Below are positions 25,041 through 34,661 of a DNA stretch of 64,000 bases, piece after piece; within the stretch, counting starts at the first letter, position 1, and every line of letters begins with the position of its first letter. The translations under genes and the position numbers were made by a program. The stretch covers positions 124,001 through 188,000 of the forward strand of contig CAWCUK010000004.1 of NCBI GenBank assembly GCA_963798775.1, read 5' to 3'. The DNA comes from CAWCUK01 sp963798775. Lineage in GTDB: Bacteria; Bacteroidota; Ignavibacteria; Ignavibacteriales; Ignavibacteriaceae. The notes under the pieces are model-generated. The model did no database searches and was not told the DNA's origin. It saw nothing but the letters and a program-made list of their open reading frames with translations.

Positions 25041-28010
25041 ATGAAAAAGATTCTTTTTTTCATAACAGCAGTTTTTGTTTTTAACATCTCCGCGCAAACT
25101 ACCGCCGACAAATATTCGGCAGCGATGAGGGCTTTTAACTCATCTCAATTTGTCGAGGCTAATCAATTATTCGATCAATTTTTTGAAACTTATTCAATTC
25201 ACGATCAACTTTATTCAACAGCAAAATTTTTTGCTTCCGAATCGCTGCTTAAATTAGGTAAAAGAGATCCTGCCGCAGCCGGTTTTGAATATCTGGTAAA
25301 TAATTTCCGCTGGTCCAATTTTAGGGATGAAGCACTTTACAAGTTAGGCGTTATTTATTTTGAAGAAGAAAGGTATGAAAAAAGCCGGGATAATTTTAAA
25401 CAGCTTTTAAAAGAATACCCGGAAAGCAATTTTGCCGGTTCCTCTATGTATTGGGTCGGAGAATCGTATTCAAAGCAAAATAATCTGGAAGAGGCAATTG
25501 TCTTTTTGCGCGATGCCGTCGAGAATCATAGGAATAATAAATTTATTGATTACGCCATTTACGCACTGGCTAATACTTTTGAAAAAATCGGGGATTATGA
25601 AAGCGCGGTAAAATATTACGATGAACTTCTTTCTTACCATAAAGACAGCCCGCTTGCGGTTTCCGCTCAGATAAGAATCGGTATGGCATATTTTAAATTA
25701 AAAGATTATCAAACTTCTATTTTGGAATTGAATAACCCGATGCTTTCAAATTTGCCGAAGGATTTATATTCTGAAAGCTTATACCTTCTGGCAAATTCTT
25801 ATTATAGGGTAAAAGAATATCAAAAAGCGGAGGATACTTATAAAGAAATAATGAGGAATTTTTCTTCCGCGGATGTAATTAGAGAAGTTAAATATGGTTT
25901 GGCGTGGACGTATTTTCAGCAGAAAAAATATAATGACGCTTATAATATTTTTAATAATCTTTCCGAAGGTTCTGACAGTATTGCCGTAAAATCATTCTAC
26001 TGGAAAGCTGAGTCTAAAAGATATGCCGGCCAGGAAAATGAGGCGTTTAATATTTACAAACAGTTTATATTAAAATATCCTACAAATAAACTGGTAAACG
26101 GCGTTCAGTATCAAATGGGCGTTCTATATTTTGATAATAAAAAATATGATTTGTCGGAGAAATATCTTCAAACCGCTGCAAATTCTGATGATGATGTTTT
26201 AAAAGCTAAATCCCTTACACTTTTGGGTGAGATGGATTTAGATCAAAAACAGTATTCTTCCGCGCAAGGTTATTTTGAACGTGCCGTAAATTTTCAAGAT
26301 TTGCCTGAAGATTTAAGAAACAGGGCAACCTTAGGTTTGGGTGTTTCTTATTATTATCAAGGAAAATATAAAGACGCTGTCGCGGCTTTTTCGGATATAG
26401 ATTTGCGCAATTCAGATTTTGAGAAAGATAAATTAAATTTTTATCTGGCTGAATCTCAATTCTCTCTCGGCAATTACAAAGATGCAATCGCAAATTATAA
26501 TAAAGTGAATTTAGGCGATAAACAAATGGGCCCGATGGCTCTTTACGGTAAGGCTTATAGTTATTTCAATATGGGCGATTTTGATAACGCCGCGCTTCAA
26601 TTTGTGGATTTTATTAAAAAATTTCCTTCGAATGATAGAATTGTTGACGCAAAACTTCGCTTGGCCGATAGTTATTACGGAACTAAAAATTTTGCCGCTG
26701 CAAGTAGGGTTTATAAGGATATTTTTAATGTGAACAAGAATGCTCTTAAAAGTCCTTACGCTTATTATCAGTACGCGCAGGCTTTATATAAAGCCGGGAA
26801 TATAGATGACGCGATAAATGCTTTTAAAGCCCTTCAGCAAAAATATCCAAATTCCGGTTTCGGTGATAAATCTTTATTTGTAATCGCGTGGATTCATTTT
26901 CAGCAGAATAATTATAATCAATCTATTGCCAGTTACAGAAATGTTCTTGCTACATATCCCGGTTCAAATTTAAGCCCGATTATATTTTATTCTATCGGGG
27001 ACGCGTATTTTAATATGGCAAAATATGATTCCGCAATTGTAAATTATCAAAAAGTTATTGTCCAATATCCAAGCTCAAATTATGTTTATGATGCTGTAAA
27101 CGGAATTCAGTATAGTTATGTTGCTCAAGGTGAACCTGATAAAGCAATTAAACTGATTGATCAATTTGTTACTAGTAATCCGGGTTTAAGTTTTGCTGAC
27201 CAAATATTATTTAAAAAAGGAGAGCTTTATTACAGCCAGCGCGAGTATGAAAAAGCAGAGTCAAGCTATAAAGAATTTGTCGCGACTTATCCCAACAGTA
27301 ATTTAGTACCGGATGCATATTATTGGATAGGGAAGAGCGCTCAAAATCTCAATCAAAATGAGGAAGCGTTATTTAACTTTAAACGGGTTTTTGATCAATA
27401 TCCGCAAAGCGAGTCCGGCCCGGCCGCGGTTGTTGAAATGGCTAATATTTATAATTCGAATAAAAATTATAATGCCGCGCTCGAAGTTCTTGATAACGCT
27501 TTGGTAAAATACCAGCAGACAAAAAGAATTCCGGAACTTCTTTTCTTAAAAGGAACCATACTTGCCAATAAAGGCGATTTAAGCAATGCTTATGAAGTTT
27601 ATGATCAAATTATTCAATATTACAACCAAAGCATTTTTGCGGATAAAGCAAAACTGGAGTTAGGTTTAATTGAACTTGCCGCTAAAAGATACGCGAACGC
27701 GGAACAATTTTTTAGAGATTTGGCAACTAAAAGAACGGATGATTTGGGAGCGAAAGCTCAATATTATTTAGGCGAAACTTTATTCGATGAAGGCAGTTAC
27801 AGCGATGCGATTTCAGCGTTGGTTAGAGTTAGAACAATTTTTTCACAGTATGACGAATGGTTAGCGCGGGCATATTTGAAAATGGGCGACGCGTACGTAA
27901 AATTGGAAGATCCGCGGAAAGCTAAAGAAATGTATTCCGCTGTGTTCGCTAAACATCGAGGGGATGATTTCGGAAAAGAAGCGCAGCGGAAGATGAGGGA
28001 GTTAAAATGA
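25041..28010 (+). CDS. Large periplasmic TPR protein (989 residues)
   Basis: A signal peptide (MKKILFFITAVFVFNISAQ) is followed by some two dozen TPR units over the entire length, many carrying the BamD/YbgF-like signature of Y-P-x-S-x-x-A at the helix turn (KEYPESNFAGSS, QYPSSNYVYDA, ATYPNSNLVPDA, DQYPQSESGPAA). Such proteins scaffold envelope assembly. It is the first large gene of a run with an outer-membrane barrel, an HU/SPOR protein and TolQ/TolR/TonB, with the next gene overlapping by 4 bp. A part in a trans-envelope machine is likely; the exact role is unknown. Confidence 0.8.
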   Translation: MKKILFFITAVFVFNISAQTTADKYSAAMRAFNSSQFVEANQLFDQFFETYSIHDQLYSTAKFFASESLLKLGKRDPAAAGFEYLVNNFRWSNFRDEALYKLGVIYFEEERYEKSRDNFKQLLKEYPESNFAGSSMYWVGESYSKQNNLEEAIVFLRDAVENHRNNKFIDYAIYALANTFEKIGDYESAVKYYDELLSYHKDSPLAVSAQIRIGMAYFKLKDYQTSILELNNPMLSNLPKDLYSESLYLLANSYYRVKEYQKAEDTYKEIMRNFSSADVIREVKYGLAWTYFQQKKYNDAYNIFNNLSEGSDSIAVKSFYWKAESKRYAGQENEAFNIYKQFILKYPTNKLVNGVQYQMGVLYFDNKKYDLSEKYLQTAANSDDDVLKAKSLTLLGEMDLDQKQYSSAQGYFERAVNFQDLPEDLRNRATLGLGVSYYYQGKYKDAVAAFSDIDLRNSDFEKDKLNFYLAESQFSLGNYKDAIANYNKVNLGDKQMGPMALYGKAYSYFNMGDFDNAALQFVDFIKKFPSNDRIVDAKLRLADSYYGTKNFAAASRVYKDIFNVNKNALKSPYAYYQYAQALYKAGNIDDAINAFKALQQKYPNSGFGDKSLFVIAWIHFQQNNYNQSIASYRNVLATYPGSNLSPIIFYSIGDAYFNMAKYDSAIVNYQKVIVQYPSSNYVYDAVNGIQYSYVAQGEPDKAIKLIDQFVTSNPGLSFADQILFKKGELYYSQREYEKAESSYKEFVATYPNSNLVPDAYYWIGKSAQNLNQNEEALFNFKRVFDQYPQSESGPAAVVEMANIYNSNKNYNAALEVLDNALVKYQQTKRIPELLFLKGTILANKGDLSNAYEVYDQIIQYYNQSIFADKAKLELGLIELAAKRYANAEQFFRDLATKRTDDLGAKAQYYLGETLFDEGSYSDAISALVRVRTIFSQYDEWLARAYLKMGDAYVKLEDPRKAKEMYSAVFAKHRGDDFGKEAQRKMRELK

Positions 28011-29608
28011 TGAAAATTAAATTATTCTTTATATTATTTATATCACCGTTTTTAATTTTTGCCCAGCAAGAACAGAAATCGCAGAATCCTAATGTGGAAT
28101 TACCCGATTTTGTTATTACCGGTAAAGATGTTGTTTCGGTTCAGAAATCTAATAAAATAGCTCCGGATTTTGTTTCTACGGTTTCCGAAGAATTTTTAAA
28201 ACCCGTATTCTCACCTGAACAGCTTGAAGTTAAAGATATTTCAAGCCCTGTTAAAAAAGATTTAAATATAATGGATACCGCCAGAATTGTTAACGGAAGT
28301 GTTTATGGCGGAGTAGGAAATGTTGTGCTTCCTGAAGCCGGCATGAAGTATTCCAGCACTTTCAAAAATGGAATGTTCGATGTAAATATTGACGGGAAAA
28401 ATACCCGCGATTTTGTTCCTTATTCCAAATTCTATTCTTTAAACGGAGGCGGTAATTTATACTATTTCCTTAATAGCGATAACTCTGTCTTAAATGGAAC
28501 TAAATTTAAACTTCACGGAAATTACGGAATTTCCTCATATCATTTTTACGCGGCGCCTGATCCTACGGAGAAACGAGTTTTAAATCGCGGTAGTTTTGGA
28601 TTTTCTTTTAATAATATTTTACACAGAATTTTTATTTTGGGCGCTGATTTTTCTGATGATATTTATGATATTAAAGACGAAACTTTCTCGGAAAATCTTT
28701 TCAAAATAAATGCCTTTACTAAATTAAAATTATCGTCTTTCAATCTTAGGCTGGATTTGAAATATACAAGGCAAACAATTTCTAATATGTTTATCGGGGA
28801 CGGAACCGGTGATTTTCTTACTTTTCGGCCGGCTATCGGTTTAGATATTTCCGATGATATGCAGGCTGTTTTTGGTTTCAATATCGCCAAATCCGGGGCG
28901 GAAGATTATTTTACTCCTTACGCTTCAATAGGTTTAAAAATTGATAAAGATCTTACTTTTTTCGGGGAATATAAACCGGGAGCCGATCTTTTAACCGCCG
29001 GCCGTTTTCTTGATCAAAATAAATATATGAATATGGATAGTTTCGGCGCGTTATTTTTTAAAAAAGGTACCGATCTTAATTTGACTTTAAAGTATGAGTA
29101 TAGTAAATATTTTGAAATAGACGGCGGATTTAGATATTTATCTTCCACTAATTTCCCTTATTTTAAAGATGCCGTGCAGTTAGGGCGTTTTGATGTTGTT
29201 ACAACAAACGCTAGAAAGTTTAACGGTTTCTTAAATCTTTTATTTCATGCGGGCCCGTACGGAATTTTTTACGGAACCGCCGAATTTGACGATACCAGAG
29301 ATACAACCGATAATTTTATTCCTTACAGCCCTAGAGCATCCGCTTCTTTAACTTACGGTTATAATTTTAAAATGGGCCTAAGTACCGAAGCTAGATTATT
29401 TTATCACGCGAATAGTTTTGCGAATATTGAAAATACTGAAATTGTTGATTCTTTTGTAGATTTAGGATTAAAATTTGCGTACCCGATAATGCCTAAATTT
29501 AATGTTACTTTAGAATTATCCAATTTGCTCGGTCATCAAAATTATAATTGGAAGGGTTATAAAGAAACGCCTTTTGAACTTACCGCCGGTTTTAATTACC
29601 GCTGGTAA
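28007..29608 (+). CDS. Outer-membrane beta-barrel protein with periplasmic N-terminal tail
   Basis: The 533-residue protein has a signal peptide (to IFAQQ, about residue 21), a polar segment of ~90 residues including LPDFVITGK, then a region of alternating aromatic strands ending in FNYRW, typical of a barrel whose last strand ends in an aromatic residue. The barrel resembles TonB-dependent receptors without a clear plug domain. Its ATG overlaps the TPR gene's stop (ATGATG), so they are translated together. Partnership with the downstream TonB-like protein is inferred from position. Confidence 0.75.
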   Translation: MMKIKLFFILFISPFLIFAQQEQKSQNPNVELPDFVITGKDVVSVQKSNKIAPDFVSTVSEEFLKPVFSPEQLEVKDISSPVKKDLNIMDTARIVNGSVYGGVGNVVLPEAGMKYSSTFKNGMFDVNIDGKNTRDFVPYSKFYSLNGGGNLYYFLNSDNSVLNGTKFKLHGNYGISSYHFYAAPDPTEKRVLNRGSFGFSFNNILHRIFILGADFSDDIYDIKDETFSENLFKINAFTKLKLSSFNLRLDLKYTRQTISNMFIGDGTGDFLTFRPAIGLDISDDMQAVFGFNIAKSGAEDYFTPYASIGLKIDKDLTFFGEYKPGADLLTAGRFLDQNKYMNMDSFGALFFKKGTDLNLTLKYEYSKYFEIDGGFRYLSSTNFPYFKDAVQLGRFDVVTTNARKFNGFLNLLFHAGPYGIFYGTAEFDDTRDTTDNFIPYSPRASASLTYGYNFKMGLSTEARLFYHANSFANIENTEIVDSFVDLGLKFAYPIMPKFNVTLELSNLLGHQNYNWKGYKETPFELTAGFNYRW

Positions 29609-29672
29609 TATACTCGATTGTTAGTAAAAAAGAATTTATCTTTATGGAAATTTTGTAAGAAAAATATAAAAA

Positions 29673-31526
29673 ATGACTAAAGCCGAATTAATACGAAAAA
29701 TAGCTAAAAGAGCCGGTATTCCGGATTCGGAAGCTAAAATCTTCTTCGAAATATTTTTGAAGAAAGCATCCCAATTATTGAAACCGGGCGATGCGGTTGA
29801 AGTTGAAGGTTTCGGTTATTTTATTGTTAAACGTGGAAAAATTAAAAATAAAGACGCGGGGGAAGAAGATGAAAAGTATACATATTCCGATTTAATGACT
29901 TTCTCCGGTGAGGAGAATAATGCTCCAAAAGACGAAGAAAAAATTATTTTTAATATTCCCGTAATCAAAAATGAAGATTATAATCTTTTTGATTCTTATT
30001 TCAGCTTGAGCATTGGTAAACCCATAATTCCTTTAGAAGGCGTTAAAGAGTCGGAATTTTTTATTCCTCCCACCGGTAATGAACTTAAAAAATTAATTGA
30101 ATCTAAAGTAGAAAAACTTCTCCTGGAAACAAAAATTCATGAAGATTATTCCGATGAAAATGAAATTATGTTTGTCGAATCGGAAACCTATAATAAAAAT
30201 CAAATTGAATTTAACTGGGATGAATCAGCCGATAAATCTCTTGAGGAACATGAAGCATTAAGTTGGGATTTTGGCGAAGATCTTTCCAAACAAATTGAAG
30301 AAGAATCAATTTTAGATTTAGGCCGCGATGAAGATGAAATTGCCGATTTTAATATTGAGGGAGAAAAAGGTGAATTAAGCTGGGATTTTGATAAACCGGA
30401 AGAGGCTGATCAAAATGAAAACGAAGAGGAAAACCGGCCGAATAATGAAAATGAATTTGTAGAAGAATCTTTTGACTCCCCAAAAGAAGAAAATCAAGAT
30501 GAGCTAAAAGATGAGGCGGAACCGGAAACAGAAGATTTTCAGCGGGTAAAATCGATTACCTCTGAATTCGGTGCGGGAACCAGTGGATTAAAGCTTACTG
30601 AATCGGAATTGAATCTTTCTTGGGATTTTGATAAAACACAAGAATTTGAAGACTCTGATTTTGAAGAGGAAAATGATGAACCCGCTGAGGAAGAAGATTT
30701 TAAAGAGGTAACCAAGAATAATAAATTTCCTTATGAAACCGATGAAGATATTCAATTAAATGAATTTTTAGAAGAAGATTTTGAACCGGCGGAAGATGAG
30801 GAGTTTTTTAACAAAGCTGAAGAAACTGAAAATGAACCGATTGATGTACTTGACCCGATAATACATACGGAAGCTAAAGAGCCGGAAGGTAAAAATGTTT
30901 ACTCAAAAAGAGGCTCCACGGTTACATTTGTTATTGCCGCTTCGGTAATAATTGCAGTATCGGCAGCGCTTTTTTTCTTCTTAAAAAAAAATGATTTTTC
31001 CGCAGGAACAAAGGTTGAAGAGGCGGGTGTAAATCGTATCGCGTCTGTAATCGAACGAAATTATGATGTTCCGGTTAGTTATCCTTACGATACAAATACT
31101 TTATCATCAATTACTTTAAATGACGGAATTGATGAAAACGCCGTAAAAGTAAGAGAAGAACCTGTTCCCGCTAAAACTGTAAAGAACGAATCGGTACAAA
31201 AGGAAAGTGTAAAAACAACAGCGGAACAAAAAACGCAAGTTTCAAAGCAAGCGCAAATTAAAGAACCGAATGATCTTTATGCTTCTCCTGAAAACCAGGA
31301 AAAAGTACAAAGTTTTATATTTAAAACCGGTGATAAATATTTGGCGCAAGTTTCCTCATGGCCTTCAAGAAAAGCCGCTGAAAGGGAAGCTAAAAAATTT
31401 CAGGATAAAGGTTTTACAACTTATATAGAACGCGCGATGGTTAGCGGCGGTGTTTGGTACAGAATAAAAGTAGGTTTATTTAATACTCTGGATGAAGCAG
31501 TTGATTTTCAAAAAAAGAATCAATAA
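29673..31526 (+). CDS. HU-domain / acidic WDF-repeat / transmembrane / SPOR-domain fusion protein
   Basis: This 617-residue protein joins parts rarely discussed together. Residues 1-55 are HU/IHF-like (MTKAELIRKIAKRAGI, VEVEGFGYFIVKRGK). Residues ~150-400 are highly acidic and contain three LSWDF motifs (196, 235, 315) plus an FNWDE variant (180). One membrane helix spans ~417-437. The C-terminal ~75 residues form a SPOR domain (YLAQVSSWPSRKAAEREAKKF, VWYRIKVGLF), which in known proteins binds glycan strands lacking stem peptides at division sites. The inferred topology puts the HU part in the cytoplasm and SPOR in the periplasm. TolQ/TolR/TonB genes follow 30 bp later. Confidence 0.82.
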   Translation: MTKAELIRKIAKRAGIPDSEAKIFFEIFLKKASQLLKPGDAVEVEGFGYFIVKRGKIKNKDAGEEDEKYTYSDLMTFSGEENNAPKDEEKIIFNIPVIKNEDYNLFDSYFSLSIGKPIIPLEGVKESEFFIPPTGNELKKLIESKVEKLLLETKIHEDYSDENEIMFVESETYNKNQIEFNWDESADKSLEEHEALSWDFGEDLSKQIEEESILDLGRDEDEIADFNIEGEKGELSWDFDKPEEADQNENEEENRPNNENEFVEESFDSPKEENQDELKDEAEPETEDFQRVKSITSEFGAGTSGLKLTESELNLSWDFDKTQEFEDSDFEEENDEPAEEEDFKEVTKNNKFPYETDEDIQLNEFLEEDFEPAEDEEFFNKAEETENEPIDVLDPIIHTEAKEPEGKNVYSKRGSTVTFVIAASVIIAVSAALFFFLKKNDFSAGTKVEEAGVNRIASVIERNYDVPVSYPYDTNTLSSITLNDGIDENAVKVREEPVPAKTVKNESVQKESVKTTAEQKTQVSKQAQIKEPNDLYASPENQEKVQSFIFKTGDKYLAQVSSWPSRKAAEREAKKFQDKGFTTYIERAMVSGGVWYRIKVGLFNTLDEAVDFQKKNQ

Positions 31527-31556
31527 AAATATTGAAAAAAAATGTGAAGGAATGAT

Positions 31557-32213
31557 ATGAACTTATTCTCAATTTTTCTTAAAGGCGGCGTAATTATGTG
31601 GCCTATTCTCGCTTGTTCAATTATTGGGCTGGCTGTAGTAATCGATCGTTTTATTGTATTGCGTAAAGCTAAAATAAATGTTCCGGCTTTTATGGTTAGA
31701 ATTAGAGGCCTTGTTAAGAAAAAAGATATTTCCGGTGCAATAAGTTATTGTATGCAGGAAAAATCTCCCGTTGCAAATATTATCCGAAAAGGACTTAAAA
31801 AATACAAGCTCGGGCATGAGAGAGTAAAAGAATCTATCGAAAATGCGGGTGTTCAAGAAGTTTCTAAATTGGAAAAAGGTTTGCCTGTACTTGCTACCGT
31901 TGCCGGTATTGCTCCCTTATTAGGATTTTTAGGTACAGTTACCGGTATGATTTCTGCTTTTATGACCATTGAAAGTCTACAAGGTTCTGCTAATCCTAGT
32001 GATTTAGCCGGTGGAATTTGGGAAGCCTTAACTACAACCGCGTTCGGATTAATTGTGGGAATTCCCGCGTTGGCGTTTTATAATTATTTCACCAGTGCGG
32101 TTAAAAAATTGGTCGGCGATATGGAAACTGTAGCAAATGATGTTGTTGATACAATACAAGACAGCTCCGTCAGCCAGTCGGATATTGAAGAAGAAATAGA
32201 GATTGATATTTAG
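31557..32213 (+). CDS. TolQ/ExbB-type proton-channel protein
   Basis: The 218-residue protein has three membrane segments and the MotA/TolQ/ExbB signature LATVAGIAPLLGFLGTVTGMISAF followed by GGIWEALTTTAFGLIVGIPALAFYNYF. With the ExbD/TolR-type partner it forms a proton-driven motor in the inner membrane that energises TonB or the Tol complex. The gene for that partner starts 8 bp downstream. An acidic C-terminus (DIEEEIEIDI) is a minor peculiarity. Confidence 0.92.
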   Translation: MNLFSIFLKGGVIMWPILACSIIGLAVVIDRFIVLRKAKINVPAFMVRIRGLVKKKDISGAISYCMQEKSPVANIIRKGLKKYKLGHERVKESIENAGVQEVSKLEKGLPVLATVAGIAPLLGFLGTVTGMISAFMTIESLQGSANPSDLAGGIWEALTTTAFGLIVGIPALAFYNYFTSAVKKLVGDMETVANDVVDTIQDSSVSQSDIEEEIEIDI

Positions 32214-32221
32214 GAAAAAAT

Positions 32222-32626
32222 ATGAAATTTAAAGTATCAAACGAACCTTTAAGCATTTTTAGCTTTTCATCTCTTACAGATATTGTAATGCTGCTGGTGA
32301 TTTTCTTCCTTTTAACATCGCAGTTTGTTATACAAACGGGAGTAAAAGTTAAACTGCCCGGTTCTAAAACAAATGAACAATCCGCCCCTACAAAATTAAT
32401 TGTTACATTAACTTCGGGCGGAGCAATATACGCGGGAACAGAAGAAGTAGGTATTGATGAACTTCCTACTAAACTTAACCAGATAAAAGGAGCGGGAGCG
32501 GAAGATAATTTAATTATCCGTGCCGATAAAACTGTTGCGGTTGATATGGTTATTAAAGTAATTGACGCTGCCAAGGCTTCCGGAATAGATAAATTTACTA
32601 TCGAAACGGAAAAAGAAAAATTGTAA
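32222..32626 (+). CDS. TolR/ExbD-type biopolymer transport protein
   Basis: The 134-residue protein has one N-terminal membrane helix containing the proton-carrying Asp (SLTDIVMLLVIFFLL, Asp20) and a small periplasmic domain ending in the usual RADKTVAVDMVIKVIDAAKASGI pattern. It works as the rotor or plug of the ExbB/TolQ channel. It lies between the TolQ-like and TonB-like genes with gaps of 8 and 21 bp, forming a clear operon. Confidence 0.92.
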   Translation: MKFKVSNEPLSIFSFSSLTDIVMLLVIFFLLTSQFVIQTGVKVKLPGSKTNEQSAPTKLIVTLTSGGAIYAGTEEVGIDELPTKLNQIKGAGAEDNLIIRADKTVAVDMVIKVIDAAKASGIDKFTIETEKEKL

Positions 32627-32647
32627 CTATAATAAAAAAGTGAAACG

Positions 32648-33346
32648 ATGACCTATAATTCAATAAGAAATGTATCTTTATCCGCATCTGTAGTTGTACA
32701 TATTATACTGCTGCTGTTATTTCTTATTATTAAGTTTACTATTGATTATCCGCCTAGAGAATATGTGGAATTATCATTTGGAACTTCGGGCAAAGTAGGT
32801 TCTTCCGGTGCGATAGGTAAACAAGTTGAAAAGGTTGAAGAACTTGCTAAAAATGAAGATAAAAATGAAACACAAGAAAAAAGTGAAGTTGTAAAAGAAG
32901 TAGAACTTCCAAAAGCCCAAAATACCGCCGAAGAAAATGTTATTAAACCGGCTGATAAAGAAAAAGTAAAATCAGAAACAGCGAAAACCGAAACAAAAGA
33001 AAATCCTAATTCTAAAGTTACTACGGAAGGACAGGGGAATAAGGCTAAAGGAAACGGCAGTTTCGGTTACGATATAGACTGGGGCGGTAAAGGACAAAGA
33101 AAAATTTATAGTTATATTCTACCGGAATATCCCGAAGGTGTTTCTAAAGAAATTGATATTCGTTTACGATTTACAATTTTGCCGGATGGTACTGTAGGTA
33201 CAATTTTACCTTTAACAAAAGCCGATACTCGTCTTGAAAACGCCGCGATAAATTCTTTGAGGCAGTGGAGATTTGAAGCGCTTGAACCTTCGCAGAAACA
33301 AGCTGAACAAGCAGCCGTTATTGTTTTTCCTTATCGTCTACAGTAG
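32648..33346 (+). CDS. TonB-family energy transducer
   Basis: The 232-residue protein has a short cytoplasmic start, one membrane helix (about 12-30), a Lys/Glu-rich spacer (residues ~55-140) that would span the periplasm, and a C-terminal TonB domain (PEGVSKEIDIRLRFTILPDGTV, RLENAAINSLRQWRFEAL). It would pass energy from the TolQ/TolR-like motor to an outer-membrane partner, perhaps the barrel encoded upstream. Its 3' end overlaps the convergent small membrane-protein gene by 29 bp. Confidence 0.88.
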   Translation: MTYNSIRNVSLSASVVVHIILLLLFLIIKFTIDYPPREYVELSFGTSGKVGSSGAIGKQVEKVEELAKNEDKNETQEKSEVVKEVELPKAQNTAEENVIKPADKEKVKSETAKTETKENPNSKVTTEGQGNKAKGNGSFGYDIDWGGKGQRKIYSYILPEYPEGVSKEIDIRLRFTILPDGTVGTILPLTKADTRLENAAINSLRQWRFEALEPSQKQAEQAAVIVFPYRLQ

Positions 33347-33623
33347 TTGTAACTGTTTCTTTGTAGTAAATTCGGTAGAAAAATATTTCACCCAATACTA
33401 AAATTGTTAAGGAAAAAGTATCTCTATCGTAGTAAATTCCCAATCCTTCGGGAGCCATAACAAATTTAGCTATTATTCCGGCTATGGACCAGCCGACTGC
33501 AAATAATATTCCTATAAGTGCCAGGTTTAAAAATCCTGCCGAAAGAGATTCTTCCTGCCATTTTTTAGTAAAAATGATAAGCGCGAAAATAATATGAAGG
33601 AAGAAAATAATAGCTGTAATCAT
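33318..33623 (-). CDS. Small hypothetical membrane protein (101 residues, ~3 TM)
   Basis: The protein has three hydrophobic segments (MITAIIFFLHIIFALIIF, FLNLALIGILFAVGWSIAGII, TFSLTILVLGEIFFYRIYY) and a charged C-terminus. I do not recognise the family. It lies 14 bp downstream of another membrane-protein gene on the same strand, and its stop overlaps the end of the TonB-like gene tail to tail. Conservation of this arrangement would be needed to assign a role. Confidence 0.6.
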   Translation of the reverse strand: MITAIIFFLHIIFALIIFTKKWQEESLSAGFLNLALIGILFAVGWSIAGIIAKFVMAPEGLGIYYDRDTFSLTILVLGEIFFYRIYYKETVTTTVDDKEKQ

Positions 33624-33637
33624 TCCTAATTTCCGGA

Positions 33638-34144
33638 TTAAACTTGAGTTCGTTTATTAACAAAAATCATCCCGAGAAGTCCCCCCACAATTCCGAAAAT
33701 TGAATAGATAACTGAATATCCGAAAAGAAGCACTATTGTGTAGAATAATGAGAATCCTTTGGTTTCAATATCTACTATCATTCGGTCAAAAGATTTCATT
33801 GATTCTTGAAAAACCGGGTCGTTCTGGTATTGCTGAAAAAGAGTTTTTACCTGCGGCCAAGCTGCTACAACTTCATTCGATTTGGTGATAAGTGTTAAAA
33901 TAACTTCAAAAAATGTTAAGAACAGAGCCGAAAATATTCCGGTAAGTAAGCCGTATAATATCGCTGTTCCGGCTTTAACGGGAGGTTCTGCTTTATTTAT
34001 TTTTTGGTTTAAAACTAACGCTAAAATTGCGGCTAATGGCACTATTAAACAAAATCCGATACTTTTTAAACCGGGAATAATATTTAAAACCGCGGCTCCG
34101 AATCCGCAAACTAATGGAGGAAGAAATTTATTTTTATCGGTCAT
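33638..34144 (-). CDS. Hypothetical membrane protein, DUF4199-like
   Basis: The 168-residue protein has about four membrane helices; Gly/Ala-rich segments at both ends surround a soluble loop (VKTLFQQYQNDPVFQESMKSFDRMI). The layout recalls DUF4199 proteins of Bacteroidota, whose role is unknown. It overlaps the upstream DUF2085 gene by 11 bp, so the two are translationally linked. Confidence 0.6.
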   Translation of the reverse strand: MTDKNKFLPPLVCGFGAAVLNIIPGLKSIGFCLIVPLAAILALVLNQKINKAEPPVKAGTAILYGLLTGIFSALFLTFFEVILTLITKSNEVVAAWPQVKTLFQQYQNDPVFQESMKSFDRMIVDIETKGFSLFYTIVLLFGYSVIYSIFGIVGGLLGMIFVNKRTQV

Positions 34145-34613
34145 CTAAGATCTTACTTTTTACAAAAAATGAATTTTCAAATGAAGCCAAAATATAAATA
34201 AATAGTATTGAACCTGAAAATAATCCTGTGGAAAAAGCGGCTGCTTTTGAATAACTGTAAAAGCCGAAATGATAAAGTATTATGTCTGAAATAACCGGTA
34301 TAAATGAAAAATATAAAACTTTAGTGTTTAATTTAAATCTCTTTAAATAGAGGAGAATAAAAAACGCCGACAAAAAAGCTCCTGTGTATAATCCTGTACA
34401 TCTTGAACAGACCATCAATGTTTTTCCATTAATAGAAATTGTTTTATAATCTGTTTGATGACAGACTGAGGAATAAAATTTATGTATAAAGGGGGAGAGT
34501 ATAAATGCTTTATTATTGGGCGGGATAAGTAAATTATAAAATATTCCGGTATACCAAATTAAGATGGAAAGAAATAACAACAAACGAAGCAGTATAATTC
34601 TTTTTTGAAACAT
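34134..34613 (-). CDS. DUF2085 membrane protein
   Basis: The 159-residue protein carries the DUF2085 signature: FYSSVCHQTDYKTI followed by LMVCSRCTGLYTGAFL, with conserved Cys/His residues (CHQ, CSRC) between membrane helices. Four or five helices are predicted. The Cys-x-x-Cys arrangement suggests metal or redox chemistry at the membrane, but no function is established. It is the first gene of the three-gene minus-strand membrane set. Confidence 0.78.
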   Translation of the reverse strand: MFQKRIILLRLLLFLSILIWYTGIFYNLLIPPNNKAFILSPFIHKFYSSVCHQTDYKTISINGKTLMVCSRCTGLYTGAFLSAFFILLYLKRFKLNTKVLYFSFIPVISDIILYHFGFYSYSKAAAFSTGLFSGSILFIYILASFENSFFVKSKILDDR

Positions 34614-34661
34614 GTTTATCGCTTAATTAAACTACATCATGCTTATTGGCGCAAAGCATTA

